From an uncultured Verrucomicrobiota bacterium (GTDB taxonomy: Bacteria > Verrucomicrobiota > Verrucomicrobiia > Verrucomicrobiales > Verrucomicrobiaceae), in contig CAINGK010000086.1 in assembly GCA_903848465.1 (NCBI GenBank), positions 1 to 64,000 on the forward strand: 64,000 bases of DNA. Reading direction: 5' to 3'. Position 1 is the first letter of the stretch. Each line of letters begins with the position of its first letter. A model generated the notes under the pieces. That model was not told the DNA's origin, did no database searches, and saw only the letters and a list, made by a program, of their open reading frames with translations. This document shows, piece after piece, positions 52,961 to 61,222 of the stretch. A program made the translations under genes and the position numbers.

Positions 52961-53464
52961 TTAGGCGTGGTCGATGGGTTCGCCGGCAAAGCTGGCCTTC
53001 ATTTTGCCGAACAGATTGATCATTTTGACGCAGGTCTGCGCGGCTTCGGTACCACGGTTGATGGTGGCTCCCAGGCAACGTTCCTCCGCCTGCTCCTCGG
53101 TGCTGACCAGCAGCACTTCATGAATGACGGGAATGCAGTGCCTTACCGCCATCTGCTGCAAGGCATCCGTGACGGAAGCACCTACGAGATCGGCATGCTC
53201 AGTGGAGCCACGAATGATAACCCCGAGGGTGATCACGGCATCCGGCGCGCTGCCGCGCAGCACGTGCTCCACGCAGACCGGAATCTCAAAGGCACCGGGC
53301 ACGCGATAGACATCGACGGATGCATTGGGTGCGATCATTTCGATCTCTTCCTTGGCAGCATTGAGCAGACCTTGGACATACTGGTTGTTATACAACGAAG
53401 CGACGATCGCGATGTTGATCGGCTCCTGGGTGGGGCGTGGACGGCTAGAGGCGTAATTGGACAT
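52961..53464 (-). CDS. ribH: 6,7-dimethyl-8-ribityllumazine synthase
   Basis: 167 residues. It has the lumazine synthase motifs VPGAFEIPVCVEHVL, ITLGVIIRGSTEHADLVG (with the substrate-binding residues and catalytic His region) and NRGTEAAQTCVKMINLFGKM. It condenses 3,4-dihydroxy-2-butanone phosphate with the ribityl-pyrimidine in the riboflavin pathway. It is four bases behind ribBA. Confidence 0.95.
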   Translation of the reverse strand: MSNYASSRPRPTQEPINIAIVASLYNNQYVQGLLNAAKEEIEMIAPNASVDVYRVPGAFEIPVCVEHVLRGSAPDAVITLGVIIRGSTEHADLVGASVTDALQQMAVRHCIPVIHEVLLVSTEEQAEERCLGATINRGTEAAQTCVKMINLFGKMKASFAGEPIDHA

Positions 53465-53468
53465 GATA

Positions 53469-54683
53469 CTAAAGCTTGTGACCCATCTTTTTCTTCTTCG
53501 TTTCGAGGTAGCGGGCGTTCTCGGGTTTGGGTATGGATTTGACGGGAACTTGTTCGACGATTTCGAGCTTGTGGCCTTCGAGACCGACGACCTTGCGCGG
53601 GTTGTTGGTCATGAGCAGGATCTTGCGCACACCTAGGTCGGAGATGATCTGCGCACCGATGCCGTAGTCACGCAGGTCCATGGGGAAGCCGAGTTTCAAA
53701 TTCGCCTCCACGGTGTCAAAGCCCTGCTCCTGGAGCTTGTAGGCCATGATCTTGCCGTGCAGACCGATGCCACGACCTTCGTGACCGCGCATGTAAACGA
53801 TGATCCCCTTCCCGGCGGCAGCGATGTGCTTCATCGCGGCGTGGAGCTGGCTGCCACAGTCGCAGCGGCGCGAGGAAAACACATCTCCAGTGAGGCATTC
53901 GCTATGCACGCGCACAAGCACCGGGTCATCTGGCGAAATGTCTCCCATGACAAGGGCCACGTGATGCACGCCATCGAGGCTGCTCTTATAGAGGTGCAGT
54001 TTGAAGACACCAAAGTCGGTGGGCATGTCCACCTCCTCGATCTTTTCGACGAGTTTTTCACTCAGGCGGCGATGCGCGATCAGGTCGGCGATGCTGCACA
54101 TCTTGAGGCCGTGCTTTTTCGAAAACTTCTTCAGATGCGGCAGCCGTGCCATGGTGCCATCGGGATTCATGATCTCGATGAGCACCCCGGCTTCACGCAG
54201 ACCGGCCAGGCGGGCCAAATCTACGGCAGCCTCGGTGTGACCCGCACGGCGCAGGACGCCACCGGGTTTGGCCACGAGCGGATTGATGTGACCGGGCTGC
54301 ACAAGGTCCTCCGGCTTGCTTTTGGCATCTGCCAGCAGGCGGATCGTACGGCAGCGGTCGGCAGCGCTGATGCCGGTGCTGATGCCTTTGGCCGCATCCA
54401 CCGTCACAGTGAAGTCGGTGCGGAAGGCTTCACGGTTCTCCGGCACCATGCTGGGCAGATTGAGCCGTTCGGCGATTTCGAGGGAAACCGGCACGCACAG
54501 CATGCCGCCCCCCTGCCGTACCATGAAGTTCACCATTTCGGCGGTGATTTTTTCAGCGGCGCAGATCAGATCGCCCTCATTCTCACGGTCTTCATCATCG
54601 GTGACGATGACCATGCGGCCAGCGCGAATATCTGCGAGGACAGACTCTACGGAGTCGAAAACGGATTCCTTTTTGCGGGGCAT
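53469..54683 (-). CDS. ribBA: Bifunctional DHBP synthase / GTP cyclohydrolase II
   Basis: 404 residues. Residues ~10-205 form DHBP synthase (VTDDEDRENEGDLICAAE, HTEAAVDLARLAG). The rest is GTP cyclohydrolase II with the zinc ligands in SECLTGDVF and RRCDCG and the motif RGHEGRGIGLHGKI. It makes both precursors of riboflavin. It is the first gene of the run with ribH, nusB and ftsY. No FMN riboswitch is apparent in the 134 bases before it, which it shares with divergent hprK. Confidence 0.9.
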   Translation of the reverse strand: MPRKKESVFDSVESVLADIRAGRMVIVTDDEDRENEGDLICAAEKITAEMVNFMVRQGGGMLCVPVSLEIAERLNLPSMVPENREAFRTDFTVTVDAAKGISTGISAADRCRTIRLLADAKSKPEDLVQPGHINPLVAKPGGVLRRAGHTEAAVDLARLAGLREAGVLIEIMNPDGTMARLPHLKKFSKKHGLKMCSIADLIAHRRLSEKLVEKIEEVDMPTDFGVFKLHLYKSSLDGVHHVALVMGDISPDDPVLVRVHSECLTGDVFSSRRCDCGSQLHAAMKHIAAAGKGIIVYMRGHEGRGIGLHGKIMAYKLQEQGFDTVEANLKLGFPMDLRDYGIGAQIISDLGVRKILLMTNNPRKVVGLEGHKLEIVEQVPVKSIPKPENARYLETKKKKMGHKL

Positions 54684-54817
54684 GGGGGAGGTGGGAAAGA
54701 GCCAGTGCCGCAGGGTGCGGCGTCAGGGGGTAGATGTTTTAACCGGTTGGGGACTGTTTTCCAGTCCGAGTTGGTTTTTCGTTGCCGCTGCTGTGAAGCT
54801 TAGCCTAATGTCAAGCC

Positions 54818-55786
54818 ATGCCTCCTCCAACCAAAGTCAAACGCCCGTCATCGGTGACGGTGGGGGAGTTTTTCACTCTGAATGAAAAATCGCTCAAGCT
54901 CAAGCTGGTGGGCAGCGATGCCGGCTACACCCGCAAGATCAACGAGCCATCGGTGAATCGCCCCGGTCTGGCGCTGTCAGGTTTCTTCACCTACTTCGCC
55001 TACAAGCGGGTGCAGGTGATCGGCAATTCGGAGCACTCCTTCCTCGAAGGCCTGGACCCCAAGCTGCGCGCGGCGCGCTTCAGCCAGCTATGCTCCTGGG
55101 ACATCCCCTGCATTGTGGTGGCACGCGGGCACCGCATCGAAGACGACTTGATTGAGATCGCCAACAGCGCCGGCATCTCGGTGTTTCAGACGAGCATGAT
55201 GACCATGAAGTTCCTCAATGCGGCCACCATCAAGCTGGAATGGGCCTTTGCGCCCACCCTACTGGTGCATGGCTGCCTGGTGGACGTGCAGGGCCTCGGC
55301 GTGCTGATTCAGGGAGACAGCGGCTGTGGCAAGAGCGAAAGCGTGATCGGCCTGCTGCAGCGCGGTGCCAGCCTCGTGGCGGATGACGCCGTGCGGCTGC
55401 GCCTGATCGAAGACCGTGAGGTGATCGGTTCCGCGCCGGACATCACGCGTGGGATGATCGAAATCCGTGGTCTGGGCATTCTGAACGTGGCGGCGCTCTT
55501 CGGCGTCAGCGCCGTGCGCCTGAGCAAACGGCTGGATTTGATCGTGGAACTCGTGCGCGGTGCCAAAACCGAAGACCTGGAGCGCGTGGGGGATAACAGC
55601 GAAACCCGTGAGATCATGGGCCTGAAGATCGGGCGAGTGTCTCTGCCGGTGGAACCGGGCCGCGACGTGGCCGGCCTGATCGAACTGGCCGCCATCAATT
55701 TCAAACTGCGCACCTTTGGCTACAACAGTGCGATAGAGTTTGACCAAAGGTTGTTGAAAAAAATGACGGATGATCAATTAGGTTAA
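54818..55786 (+). CDS. hprK: HPr(Ser) kinase/phosphorylase
   Basis: 322 residues. The N-terminal MurF-like domain contains RPGLALSGFFTYF. The C-terminal kinase has the P-loop QGDSGCGKSESV, an ADDAVRLR segment with the phospho-site Asp, and the HprK signature GMIEIRGLGILNV. The acidic KTEDLERVGD follows. It phosphorylates HPr at a regulatory serine and removes the phosphate. It is 24 bases before ptsH, an arrangement that links carbon regulation to the PTS carrier. Confidence 0.9.
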   Translation: MPPPTKVKRPSSVTVGEFFTLNEKSLKLKLVGSDAGYTRKINEPSVNRPGLALSGFFTYFAYKRVQVIGNSEHSFLEGLDPKLRAARFSQLCSWDIPCIVVARGHRIEDDLIEIANSAGISVFQTSMMTMKFLNAATIKLEWAFAPTLLVHGCLVDVQGLGVLIQGDSGCGKSESVIGLLQRGASLVADDAVRLRLIEDREVIGSAPDITRGMIEIRGLGILNVAALFGVSAVRLSKRLDLIVELVRGAKTEDLERVGDNSETREIMGLKIGRVSLPVEPGRDVAGLIELAAINFKLRTFGYNSAIEFDQRLLKKMTDDQLG

Positions 55787-55810
55787 CGCCAGCTCCTCCC
55801 ACCACACACC

Positions 55811-56083
55811 ATGAGCATTCAAAAAGAACTTACGATCCGCAATAAAATGGGCATGCACGCACGCCCGGCGGCGCAGTTCGTCAAACGTGCGAGCAAGTAC
55901 CAGTGTGATGTCTGGGTGGAAAAAGACGACGAACCCGTGAACGGCAAAAGCATCATGGGCCTCATGATGCTGGCTGCCGGACGTGGCGAAACGATCAAAA
56001 TCATCGCCGACGGCAACGACGCCGCAGCCGCCGTAGCCGACCTCGAAGAGCTGGTACAGTCAGGCTTCGGGGACGCGGAGTAG
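55811..56083 (+). CDS. ptsH: Phosphocarrier protein HPr
   Basis: 90 residues. The active-site His16 is in KMGMHARPAAQFVK and the regulatory Ser47 is in NGKSIMGLMML. Both are intact, so it can be a substrate of enzyme I and of HprK. The pair without further PTS genes in the window fits the regulatory PTS found in many non-sugar-transporting bacteria. Confidence 0.95.
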   Translation: MSIQKELTIRNKMGMHARPAAQFVKRASKYQCDVWVEKDDEPVNGKSIMGLMMLAAGRGETIKIIADGNDAAAAVADLEELVQSGFGDAE

Positions 56084-56379
56084 CTGTCGCTTTCTTTGGC
56101 TTGCCAAGGTTTCATGACTTTCGGCTGCTACGCGATTCTCAAAGCGGCAGCGAAACGCCGCATCACTCACTTTCATTTTGAGGAGGAGTGCTTTCGAAGA
56201 TTGAAGCTTCGAGGCAGTGTCAATGACTTGGTAGTCTTCCAGGTTTATGACAGCGCACGGCCACAAAGCGCTCACCTCTCCCCGCCGAGGGTGTGGCGAT
56301 GACCAAGACGCCCTTCGGGGAGAGGGAGAGCCGCTTTTGAACACGCCGAACGCTCATTTGCCCAAACAAGCCAAGCGAT
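56084..56379. other. No gene seen
   Basis: The frames here are short and unlike proteins. I see no strong terminator after ptsH and no clear RNA structure. Confidence 0.3.
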
Positions 56380-56640
56380 TCACTTCTTCTCATCCGCTGG
56401 CGGACGCGCATGCACCCGGACATCACTACCATCAATTTCCAGGGGAGGCGGTGGCGGCTCCTTGAGCATTTGCAGCATCATGAACCCGATGAGGTAAATC
56501 AGCCCGCCGCCGATGCCGGCCCCGATGGCGATGAAGCGCCGCTGCCAAGTATGCTCCCGGTCAATAGCGTACCAGAAGCGCATGCAGAACAGGATCCAGA
56601 TGATGCTGGCACCAAGAACGAGGAGATGACCGGAGGACAT
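56380..56640 (-). CDS. Small membrane protein
   Basis: 86 residues from the Met at 56640. The frame is open to 56715, but that part overlaps the rpsI terminator. Two hydrophobic spans (LLVLGASIIWILFCMRFWYA and GAGIGGGLIYLIGFMMLQML) are followed by a Pro-rich short tail. The function is unknown. Confidence 0.5.
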   Translation of the reverse strand: MSSGHLLVLGASIIWILFCMRFWYAIDREHTWQRRFIAIGAGIGGGLIYLIGFMMLQMLKEPPPPPLEIDGSDVRVHARPPADEKK

Positions 56641-56679
56641 GAGGGAGAGTTTGGCGCGAATTTCTGCTGCCAGCGACAG

Positions 56680-56710
56680 AAAAAACAAAACCCCGCACAG
56701 GGCGGGGCTT
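56680..56710 (-). terminator. Terminator after rpsI
   Basis: On the minus strand the stem AAGCCCCGC/GCGGGGTTT (56702-56710 with 56688-56696) is followed by TGTTTTTT. It lies 30 bases past the rpsI stop. Confidence 0.85.
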
Positions 56711-56739
56711 TGCACACATCGAGCTGAAAAAGGAGTCGA

Positions 56740-57132
56740 TTAACGCTTGGAGAACTGGAAGCGTTTGCGGGCGCCTGGGCGACCTGGCTTCTTACGTTCC
56801 TTGGCGCGGGAGTCACGGGTCAGCAGACCGTTCTGCTTGAGGACACCGCGAAGCTCAGGATTCACGTCGATCAAAGCGCGAGCAATGCCAAGACGAACAG
56901 CACCCACCTGGCCGGTGCTGCCACCGCCGCTGGCGTTGACCTTGAAATCATAGGTCTGACGGGAATTCGTAAGAGCCAGCGGGAACAGAATCTGGTTCTG
57001 CAGGGCGACGGTCGGGAAGTATTCTTCGAAGTCGCGTCCGTTGATGGTGATGCTTCCGGAGCCTTCGTGGATGAAGACGCGGGCGATGGCGGTCTTGCGG
57101 CGGCCGGTGGCGGTTTTGAGAGGCTTGCTCAT
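56740..57132 (-). CDS. rpsI: 30S ribosomal protein S9
   Basis: 130 residues, the normal length. It has the S9 landmarks: TGRRKTAIARVFI, NGRDFEEYFP, VNASGGGSTGQVGAVRLGIA and a very basic C-terminus ending FQFSKR, which reaches the tRNA in the ribosomal P site. It is cotranscribed with rplM, 24 bases away. Confidence 0.97.
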   Translation of the reverse strand: MSKPLKTATGRRKTAIARVFIHEGSGSITINGRDFEEYFPTVALQNQILFPLALTNSRQTYDFKVNASGGGSTGQVGAVRLGIARALIDVNPELRGVLKQNGLLTRDSRAKERKKPGRPGARKRFQFSKR

Positions 57133-57156
57133 GCGATAGGTAACGATGGAAAAGGA

Positions 57157-57588
57157 TTAAGCGATGGCGAAGGGCTTCGGATTCTGCGCCTCATGCGGAT
57201 GCGTGGCATCAGCATAGATCTTGAGCTTGCCCAGCACGGAACGGCCAAGGCGATTGTGGGGGACCATGCCCTTCACGGCACGCTCGACGAGAAGCTCAGG
57301 ACGGCGAGCACGCACGCGCTCGACGTTTTCGATTTTCTGATTGCCGACGTAGCCAGCCTTCGAGGTGTAAATCTTCTGGGTTTCCTTCTTGCCACTGAGG
57401 CGGACTTCGGCGGCGTTCAAAACGACCACGAAATCACCGGTGTCAATGTGCGGGGTGAAAATAGGCTTGGTCTTACCGCGCAGGAGGTTGGCTGCGGCGA
57501 CTGCGACGTCTCCAAGAATCTGGTTCTTGGCGTCGATGACCCACCATGTGGGGTTCTGCTCCTGGGCTTTGGCTGAAAACGTCTTCAT
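57157..57588 (-). CDS. rplM: 50S ribosomal protein L13
   Basis: 143 residues with the L13 pattern: WWVIDAKNQILGDVAVAAAN, GDFVVVLNAAEVRLSGKK and VERAVKGMVPHNRLGRSVLG. It is the first gene of the classic rplM-rpsI pair. Confidence 0.97.
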   Translation of the reverse strand: MKTFSAKAQEQNPTWWVIDAKNQILGDVAVAAANLLRGKTKPIFTPHIDTGDFVVVLNAAEVRLSGKKETQKIYTSKAGYVGNQKIENVERVRARRPELLVERAVKGMVPHNRLGRSVLGKLKIYADATHPHEAQNPKPFAIA

Positions 57589-57755
57589 TGAGTTCTATGT
57601 ACGAGAGATCTTCCGACTGGGGAAGAAGGGGCCGCGATGTTAGGAGGATTGGTCAGGGTGTCAAGGTGGAAACCGAGTTATTCACAGTGAAAAATGGCCT
57701 TTGAACGCATTTTTGGCAAATCGCCCAGTCCAATTAGGCTGGCAGCTCATGTTTT

Positions 57756-58610
57756 TCACTTCCGCCACAGCCATTTCATCGCCTCGGGGAAGAGGCTCGC
57801 GCCCTGTTTGCTGTTATGCGCGCCGTCGCCGAAGGTGAAAGTGTAATCGTACTGCTGGTAGGCCAGCGCCTTGGCCATTTGCTGGTTGGCCAGCGGCCAG
57901 TTGCCGTAGGGGTTGTCGAGATCGCTGCTGCCGTCCTGGAGATAGACGCGCAGGGGTTTGCGCTCCATGAGGCGGATGATGGAAGGATAGACGTGGCCAC
58001 CCGCGAGATCGACGTAGCTGCCGATGGTGGAGAAGACTTTGCGGAACTTGTCAGGGCGCTCCCAGGCCACGGTGAAGGCGCAGATCGCCCCGCTGCTGGC
58101 TCCGGCGATGGCCCAGCCTTCAGGATTCTCCGTGAGCTTGTAATCCTTCTGCACCTGCGGGATGATTTCTTCCAGCAGGAAGCGCGCATAGACATCTCCC
58201 AGCGTGTTGTACTCCTTGCCCCGGTTGTTGTTCTTCCAGGCGCTCTGCGGTTTCACCTCGCCGCTGTGCCCTGGATTGATGAAGATGGCGATGGTGGGCG
58301 GCATATCCCCGCTGGCGATGAGATTATCAAACACCACAGGCACGCGCCACGCGCCCTTCAAGCCGACGTAGTCGTGTCCGTCTTGAAACACCATCAGGTT
58401 CGCCGGCTGCTCGGGCTTGTACTGCGCGGGCACATAGATCCACCAGTCACGCTTCGTGCCTGCATAGATCTTCGACTCATGCACCGGCATCGGGATCACC
58501 TGCCCTTTCGGCACGTCCGGTTTCTCCTGCGAAAGCGGGCCGAGCTTGTAGTCATCCACCGCCAGAGCGGCGAGGGAGAGCGAAAAAAGGAGCGGGAGGA
58601 GAAGGCGCAT
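57756..58610 (-). CDS. Secreted Fes/esterase-D-type esterase
   Basis: 284 residues from the Met at 58610, starting with a signal peptide (MRLLLPLLFSLSLAALA). The alpha/beta-hydrolase nucleophile is in GWAIAGASSGAICAF (G-x-S-x-G type), with a later D (YLQDGSSDLDNP) and H (FGDGAHNSKQG) for the triad. The family hydrolyses feruloyl, siderophore or similar esters. The substrate here is unknown. A ~185-bp partial duplicate of its 5' half is found at about 60921-61105. Confidence 0.8.
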   Translation of the reverse strand: MRLLLPLLFSLSLAALAVDDYKLGPLSQEKPDVPKGQVIPMPVHESKIYAGTKRDWWIYVPAQYKPEQPANLMVFQDGHDYVGLKGAWRVPVVFDNLIASGDMPPTIAIFINPGHSGEVKPQSAWKNNNRGKEYNTLGDVYARFLLEEIIPQVQKDYKLTENPEGWAIAGASSGAICAFTVAWERPDKFRKVFSTIGSYVDLAGGHVYPSIIRLMERKPLRVYLQDGSSDLDNPYGNWPLANQQMAKALAYQQYDYTFTFGDGAHNSKQGASLFPEAMKWLWRK

Positions 58611-58852
58611 GAAAGGGAGTTGAGCCAAGAAAAAGCGAAGGAGCAAGCCGAATCCCTCCCTTGACCCAATGCCCCGATTCTAGGAAAACATCATCGGCGG
58701 CCTATGCCTGCAGATGAACAACACTGTCAAAGCCGATGGTTGCCGGTTCGATCATCCACACACCGTCGCAGGGACCCGTTGCTTAGCGAACCAAATGGTC
58801 GTTGCGGAGGCGGCGTCTCTCTTTATCATCAGACAATCTAACCACTTAACCT

Positions 58853-60658
58853 GTGCTTGCCCGATACCTCATTTCGTTGCTTCTGAGTCTCGGCATTGTT
58901 TGCGGCTTCCTCGCCAGACTACCCTTTGTCACGCTGTCGCAGGTGAGTGCAGGGACTTCGTTTGAGGAAACCTGGACTGCGAACTTCACGCTGCCTGCCG
59001 TGACGCAGAAGGGCTATTACCTGATCGAAGGCAAGATGAAAGACTACCTGGAAAAGGGCCTGAAGTTTGTCGGGACGGGGGCAGCGAGAGTTCGCTCCGC
59101 CACCTTCAAGCTCAACCAGACGCGGGTCGAAGTGGGTTCCGGTAAATCCCCTGCCACAGCACCGGGCACGAGCTTGGTCGCGCAAGTGGCCTGGGAAGTC
59201 CCAGCAGACGCAGCCGACGGCGAGACGGGAGCCATTCACATCGAGTTCCCCCCATTCGCGGACGTTCAGCGAGTCAACGCCAACTTTTACAGTGAGCGCA
59301 TTCAGAAGACGGGGGAGGAATGGGTCTTCCGCGAAGTGACGGCTTATCGGAGCGAGGCCTCGCTGGCGCTGGGGCGGTATCGCTTCGCGTCCGTGGCGGG
59401 CTTGTCCATCGTGTTCTTTTTCCATGGCATTTGGTGGTTGTTCATGATCGCCAAGGAACGACGTGTCCGGCTCGCGGCCCTGGGGCAACTGTCTGGAAGT
59501 CGCCCAGGGAGCGCTTTCTGGCCCAGCCCCACGGGCACCTGGTGGGGGTGGACGCTTCCCCTGGTGCCGATCAATTTCGTCGGCGCTCTCTTCGCAAGCA
59601 TCAGCATCAGCAGGGACTTTATGAGTCCGGTCATTGCCACGGTACCGATGACCCTGCAGGTCAGCAGCGTCGTGGTTGCAGTGGTGGTGGTCTTGATCGC
59701 GATGGCCAAAGAAGACACCGCTACAACCAACAACAACAGTCTCGTCACAGGGCACTGGATCAGAGGAGCGCCTGCCAGTATGCGTGTGAAGGCTCGCGGC
59801 AAAACGTTAGGCCCGAAGCACTACATCGCCATGCTACGCGTACCGTTCACTCTTCGGAGGCTGGAAGATGCGGCATCATGGCAGACGGCGCAGGAATTGA
59901 TGGCATCCGAGGAGGTGCGGGAGCTTTTCAGCGCGCTGGCGCAGGCAACAGATGCGGGGGTGGAGCCCCAACTGCGCCCTGCAGACCACCGTGGATACAT
60001 TTGCTACCAGCTCGAATTCGTGAGGAGCCTTAACGAAGAAGTGCGGGTATCAAGTAACACGAGCATGACCTTTGGTTATTTTCTTTTTCCCCAGCCAAAA
60101 ATTTATGTCGTCAGTAACGTCTGGCTCACCCATCAAGCGGCCGATGATCAACGCGACGCTGGCGCATTGTGGACGATTATTGGGCTGGTGGGGGTGGAGG
60201 TTTTGGCTGGCTGCATGGTGGCTTATTACCACGCGGAACTCCTGCCGGATGTGCTGCAGTGTATCCCCATGGCAATCCCCATGGCAATGGTGGTGAATCT
60301 CGTGGCGATGATTGTCTGGGTGATCAAGCGCCTACGCGCGCGGCGCGCCGAGGCCAAGCGCCTACGCGCGCGGCGCGCCGAGGCAGTGCGATGTTTGACT
60401 GAAAGCTACCTAAAACCGGATGCGCCCGGCGTCGCGGAATTTCGCAAGTTTGCCGAGGGCGTGTCTCAAACTCTGCGTAACGCCAAGGGTGTGAGCGTGG
60501 GGGATGTGGCGCTGGAAAGCGACCTCGCTTTTACGACCCGCCCCTCTTGGCTGGAGGGCCTTGATGCTGAGATTCAGCCGTTGAATAGTTGGGTGTGGAA
60601 CGAGTCCCGGAAACTGCAGGAGGAGCGCCAGCGATTGAGTGGAATGACGGGCGCTTGA
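58853..60658 (+). CDS. Large membrane protein
   Basis: 601 residues from a GTG at 58853. An N-terminal span is followed by a periplasmic domain (~35-180), then spans near 183-205, 228-252, 262-285 and 438-490. An Arg-rich juxtamembrane stretch contains a repeated KRLRARRAEA unit. The layout of an outer domain followed by spans and a cytosolic tail recalls DUF2207-like proteins, but that is a loose resemblance. The function is unknown. Confidence 0.6.
   Translation: MLARYLISLLLSLGIVCGFLARLPFVTLSQVSAGTSFEETWTANFTLPAVTQKGYYLIEGKMKDYLEKGLKFVGTGAARVRSATFKLNQTRVEVGSGKSPATAPGTSLVAQVAWEVPADAADGETGAIHIEFPPFADVQRVNANFYSERIQKTGEEWVFREVTAYRSEASLALGRYRFASVAGLSIVFFFHGIWWLFMIAKERRVRLAALGQLSGSRPGSAFWPSPTGTWWGWTLPLVPINFVGALFASISISRDFMSPVIATVPMTLQVSSVVVAVVVVLIAMAKEDTATTNNNSLVTGHWIRGAPASMRVKARGKTLGPKHYIAMLRVPFTLRRLEDAASWQTAQELMASEEVRELFSALAQATDAGVEPQLRPADHRGYICYQLEFVRSLNEEVRVSSNTSMTFGYFLFPQPKIYVVSNVWLTHQAADDQRDAGALWTIIGLVGVEVLAGCMVAYYHAELLPDVLQCIPMAIPMAMVVNLVAMIVWVIKRLRARRAEAKRLRARRAEAVRCLTESYLKPDAPGVAEFRKFAEGVSQTLRNAKGVSVGDVALESDLAFTTRPSWLEGLDAEIQPLNSWVWNESRKLQEERQRLSGMTGA
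60326..60385 (+). repeat. 30-bp in-frame tandem duplication
   Basis: The 30 bases starting AAGCGCCTACGCGCGC at 60326 are repeated, nearly exactly, at 60356. The second copy differs only near its end (GGCA against GGCC). It gives two copies of KRLRARRAEA just after a membrane span. The unit itself holds the palindrome CGCGCGGCGCGCCG. Confidence 0.8.
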
Positions 60659-60847
60659 AATGCCGTTTAATGGCCGGCCTACGGAACAAACAGAACCTAC
60701 GGAAAGGAGCATTCCACATCGGTCACTCAAAAGGTGAAGCAACCGCAGGTGCTTTGTTCTGATTTTCCGTTTGTTCCGTGTATTCCGCAGGTCGCAACTC
60801 CGTTTCCATCCTGAGTCGGACTCCAGTTGCGGCGCAACTGGGGTACT

Positions 60848-60922
60848 TTACGCAATCCGTCCGCAGCACTGCTTGTACTTCTTCCCGCGGCCGCAGGGGC
60901 ATGGTGGAGCGTTGCGGCGGAT
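60848..60922 (-). pseudogene. SEC-C motif gene tail
   Basis: On the minus strand the frame RRNAPPCPCGRGKKYKQCCG then RIA and a TAA stop (60848-60850) is a textbook SEC-C zinc motif (CPCGxGKKYKxCC), as at the C-terminus of SecA and of some small proteins. No gene body lies upstream. Instead the sequence joins, in a different frame, the duplicated esterase fragment. It is a leftover gene end. Confidence 0.65.
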
Positions 60923-61105
60923 TTGGGCTCGTACTGCGCAGGCATATGGATCCACCAGTCACGCTTCGTGCCTGCATAGATAGTCGACTCATGCACCGGC
61001 ATCGGGATCACCTGCCCTTTCGGCACGTCCGGTTTCTCCTGCGAGAGCGGGCCGAGCTTGTAGTCATCCACCGCAAGAGCGGGGAATGAGAGCGAAAAGA
61101 GATTG
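60921..61105 (-). pseudogene. Partial duplicate of the secreted esterase gene
   Basis: This stretch closely matches 58411-58595 at the DNA level (roughly 90 % or more by eye) and encodes ALAVDDYKLGPLSQEKPDVP, then HESTIYAGTKRDWW, as in the esterase from just before its signal cleavage to residue ~66. Homology stops at PAQYEPK, where SEC-C-tail sequence begins. The remainder of the esterase is absent, so it cannot be functional. Confidence 0.75.
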
Positions 61106-61222
61106 GCGAAGAGGGTGCGGGTCAGCGTGGCCGCCCATCATGAGGATCAGCTCCATGAGCGTCAAGGAGGATAGCAGAAGGAAAGATTGCCAAAGAGTCA
61201 CGTGTATCCCAAAATCCCCTAC

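Noticed and set aside
53757..54803. 348-residue plus-strand frame
   Set aside because: Antisense to ribBA, which is unmistakable on the other strand.
54684..54817. FMN riboswitch before ribBA
   Set aside because: The 134-base spacer is shared with divergent hprK and I could not find the conserved RFN sequence elements.
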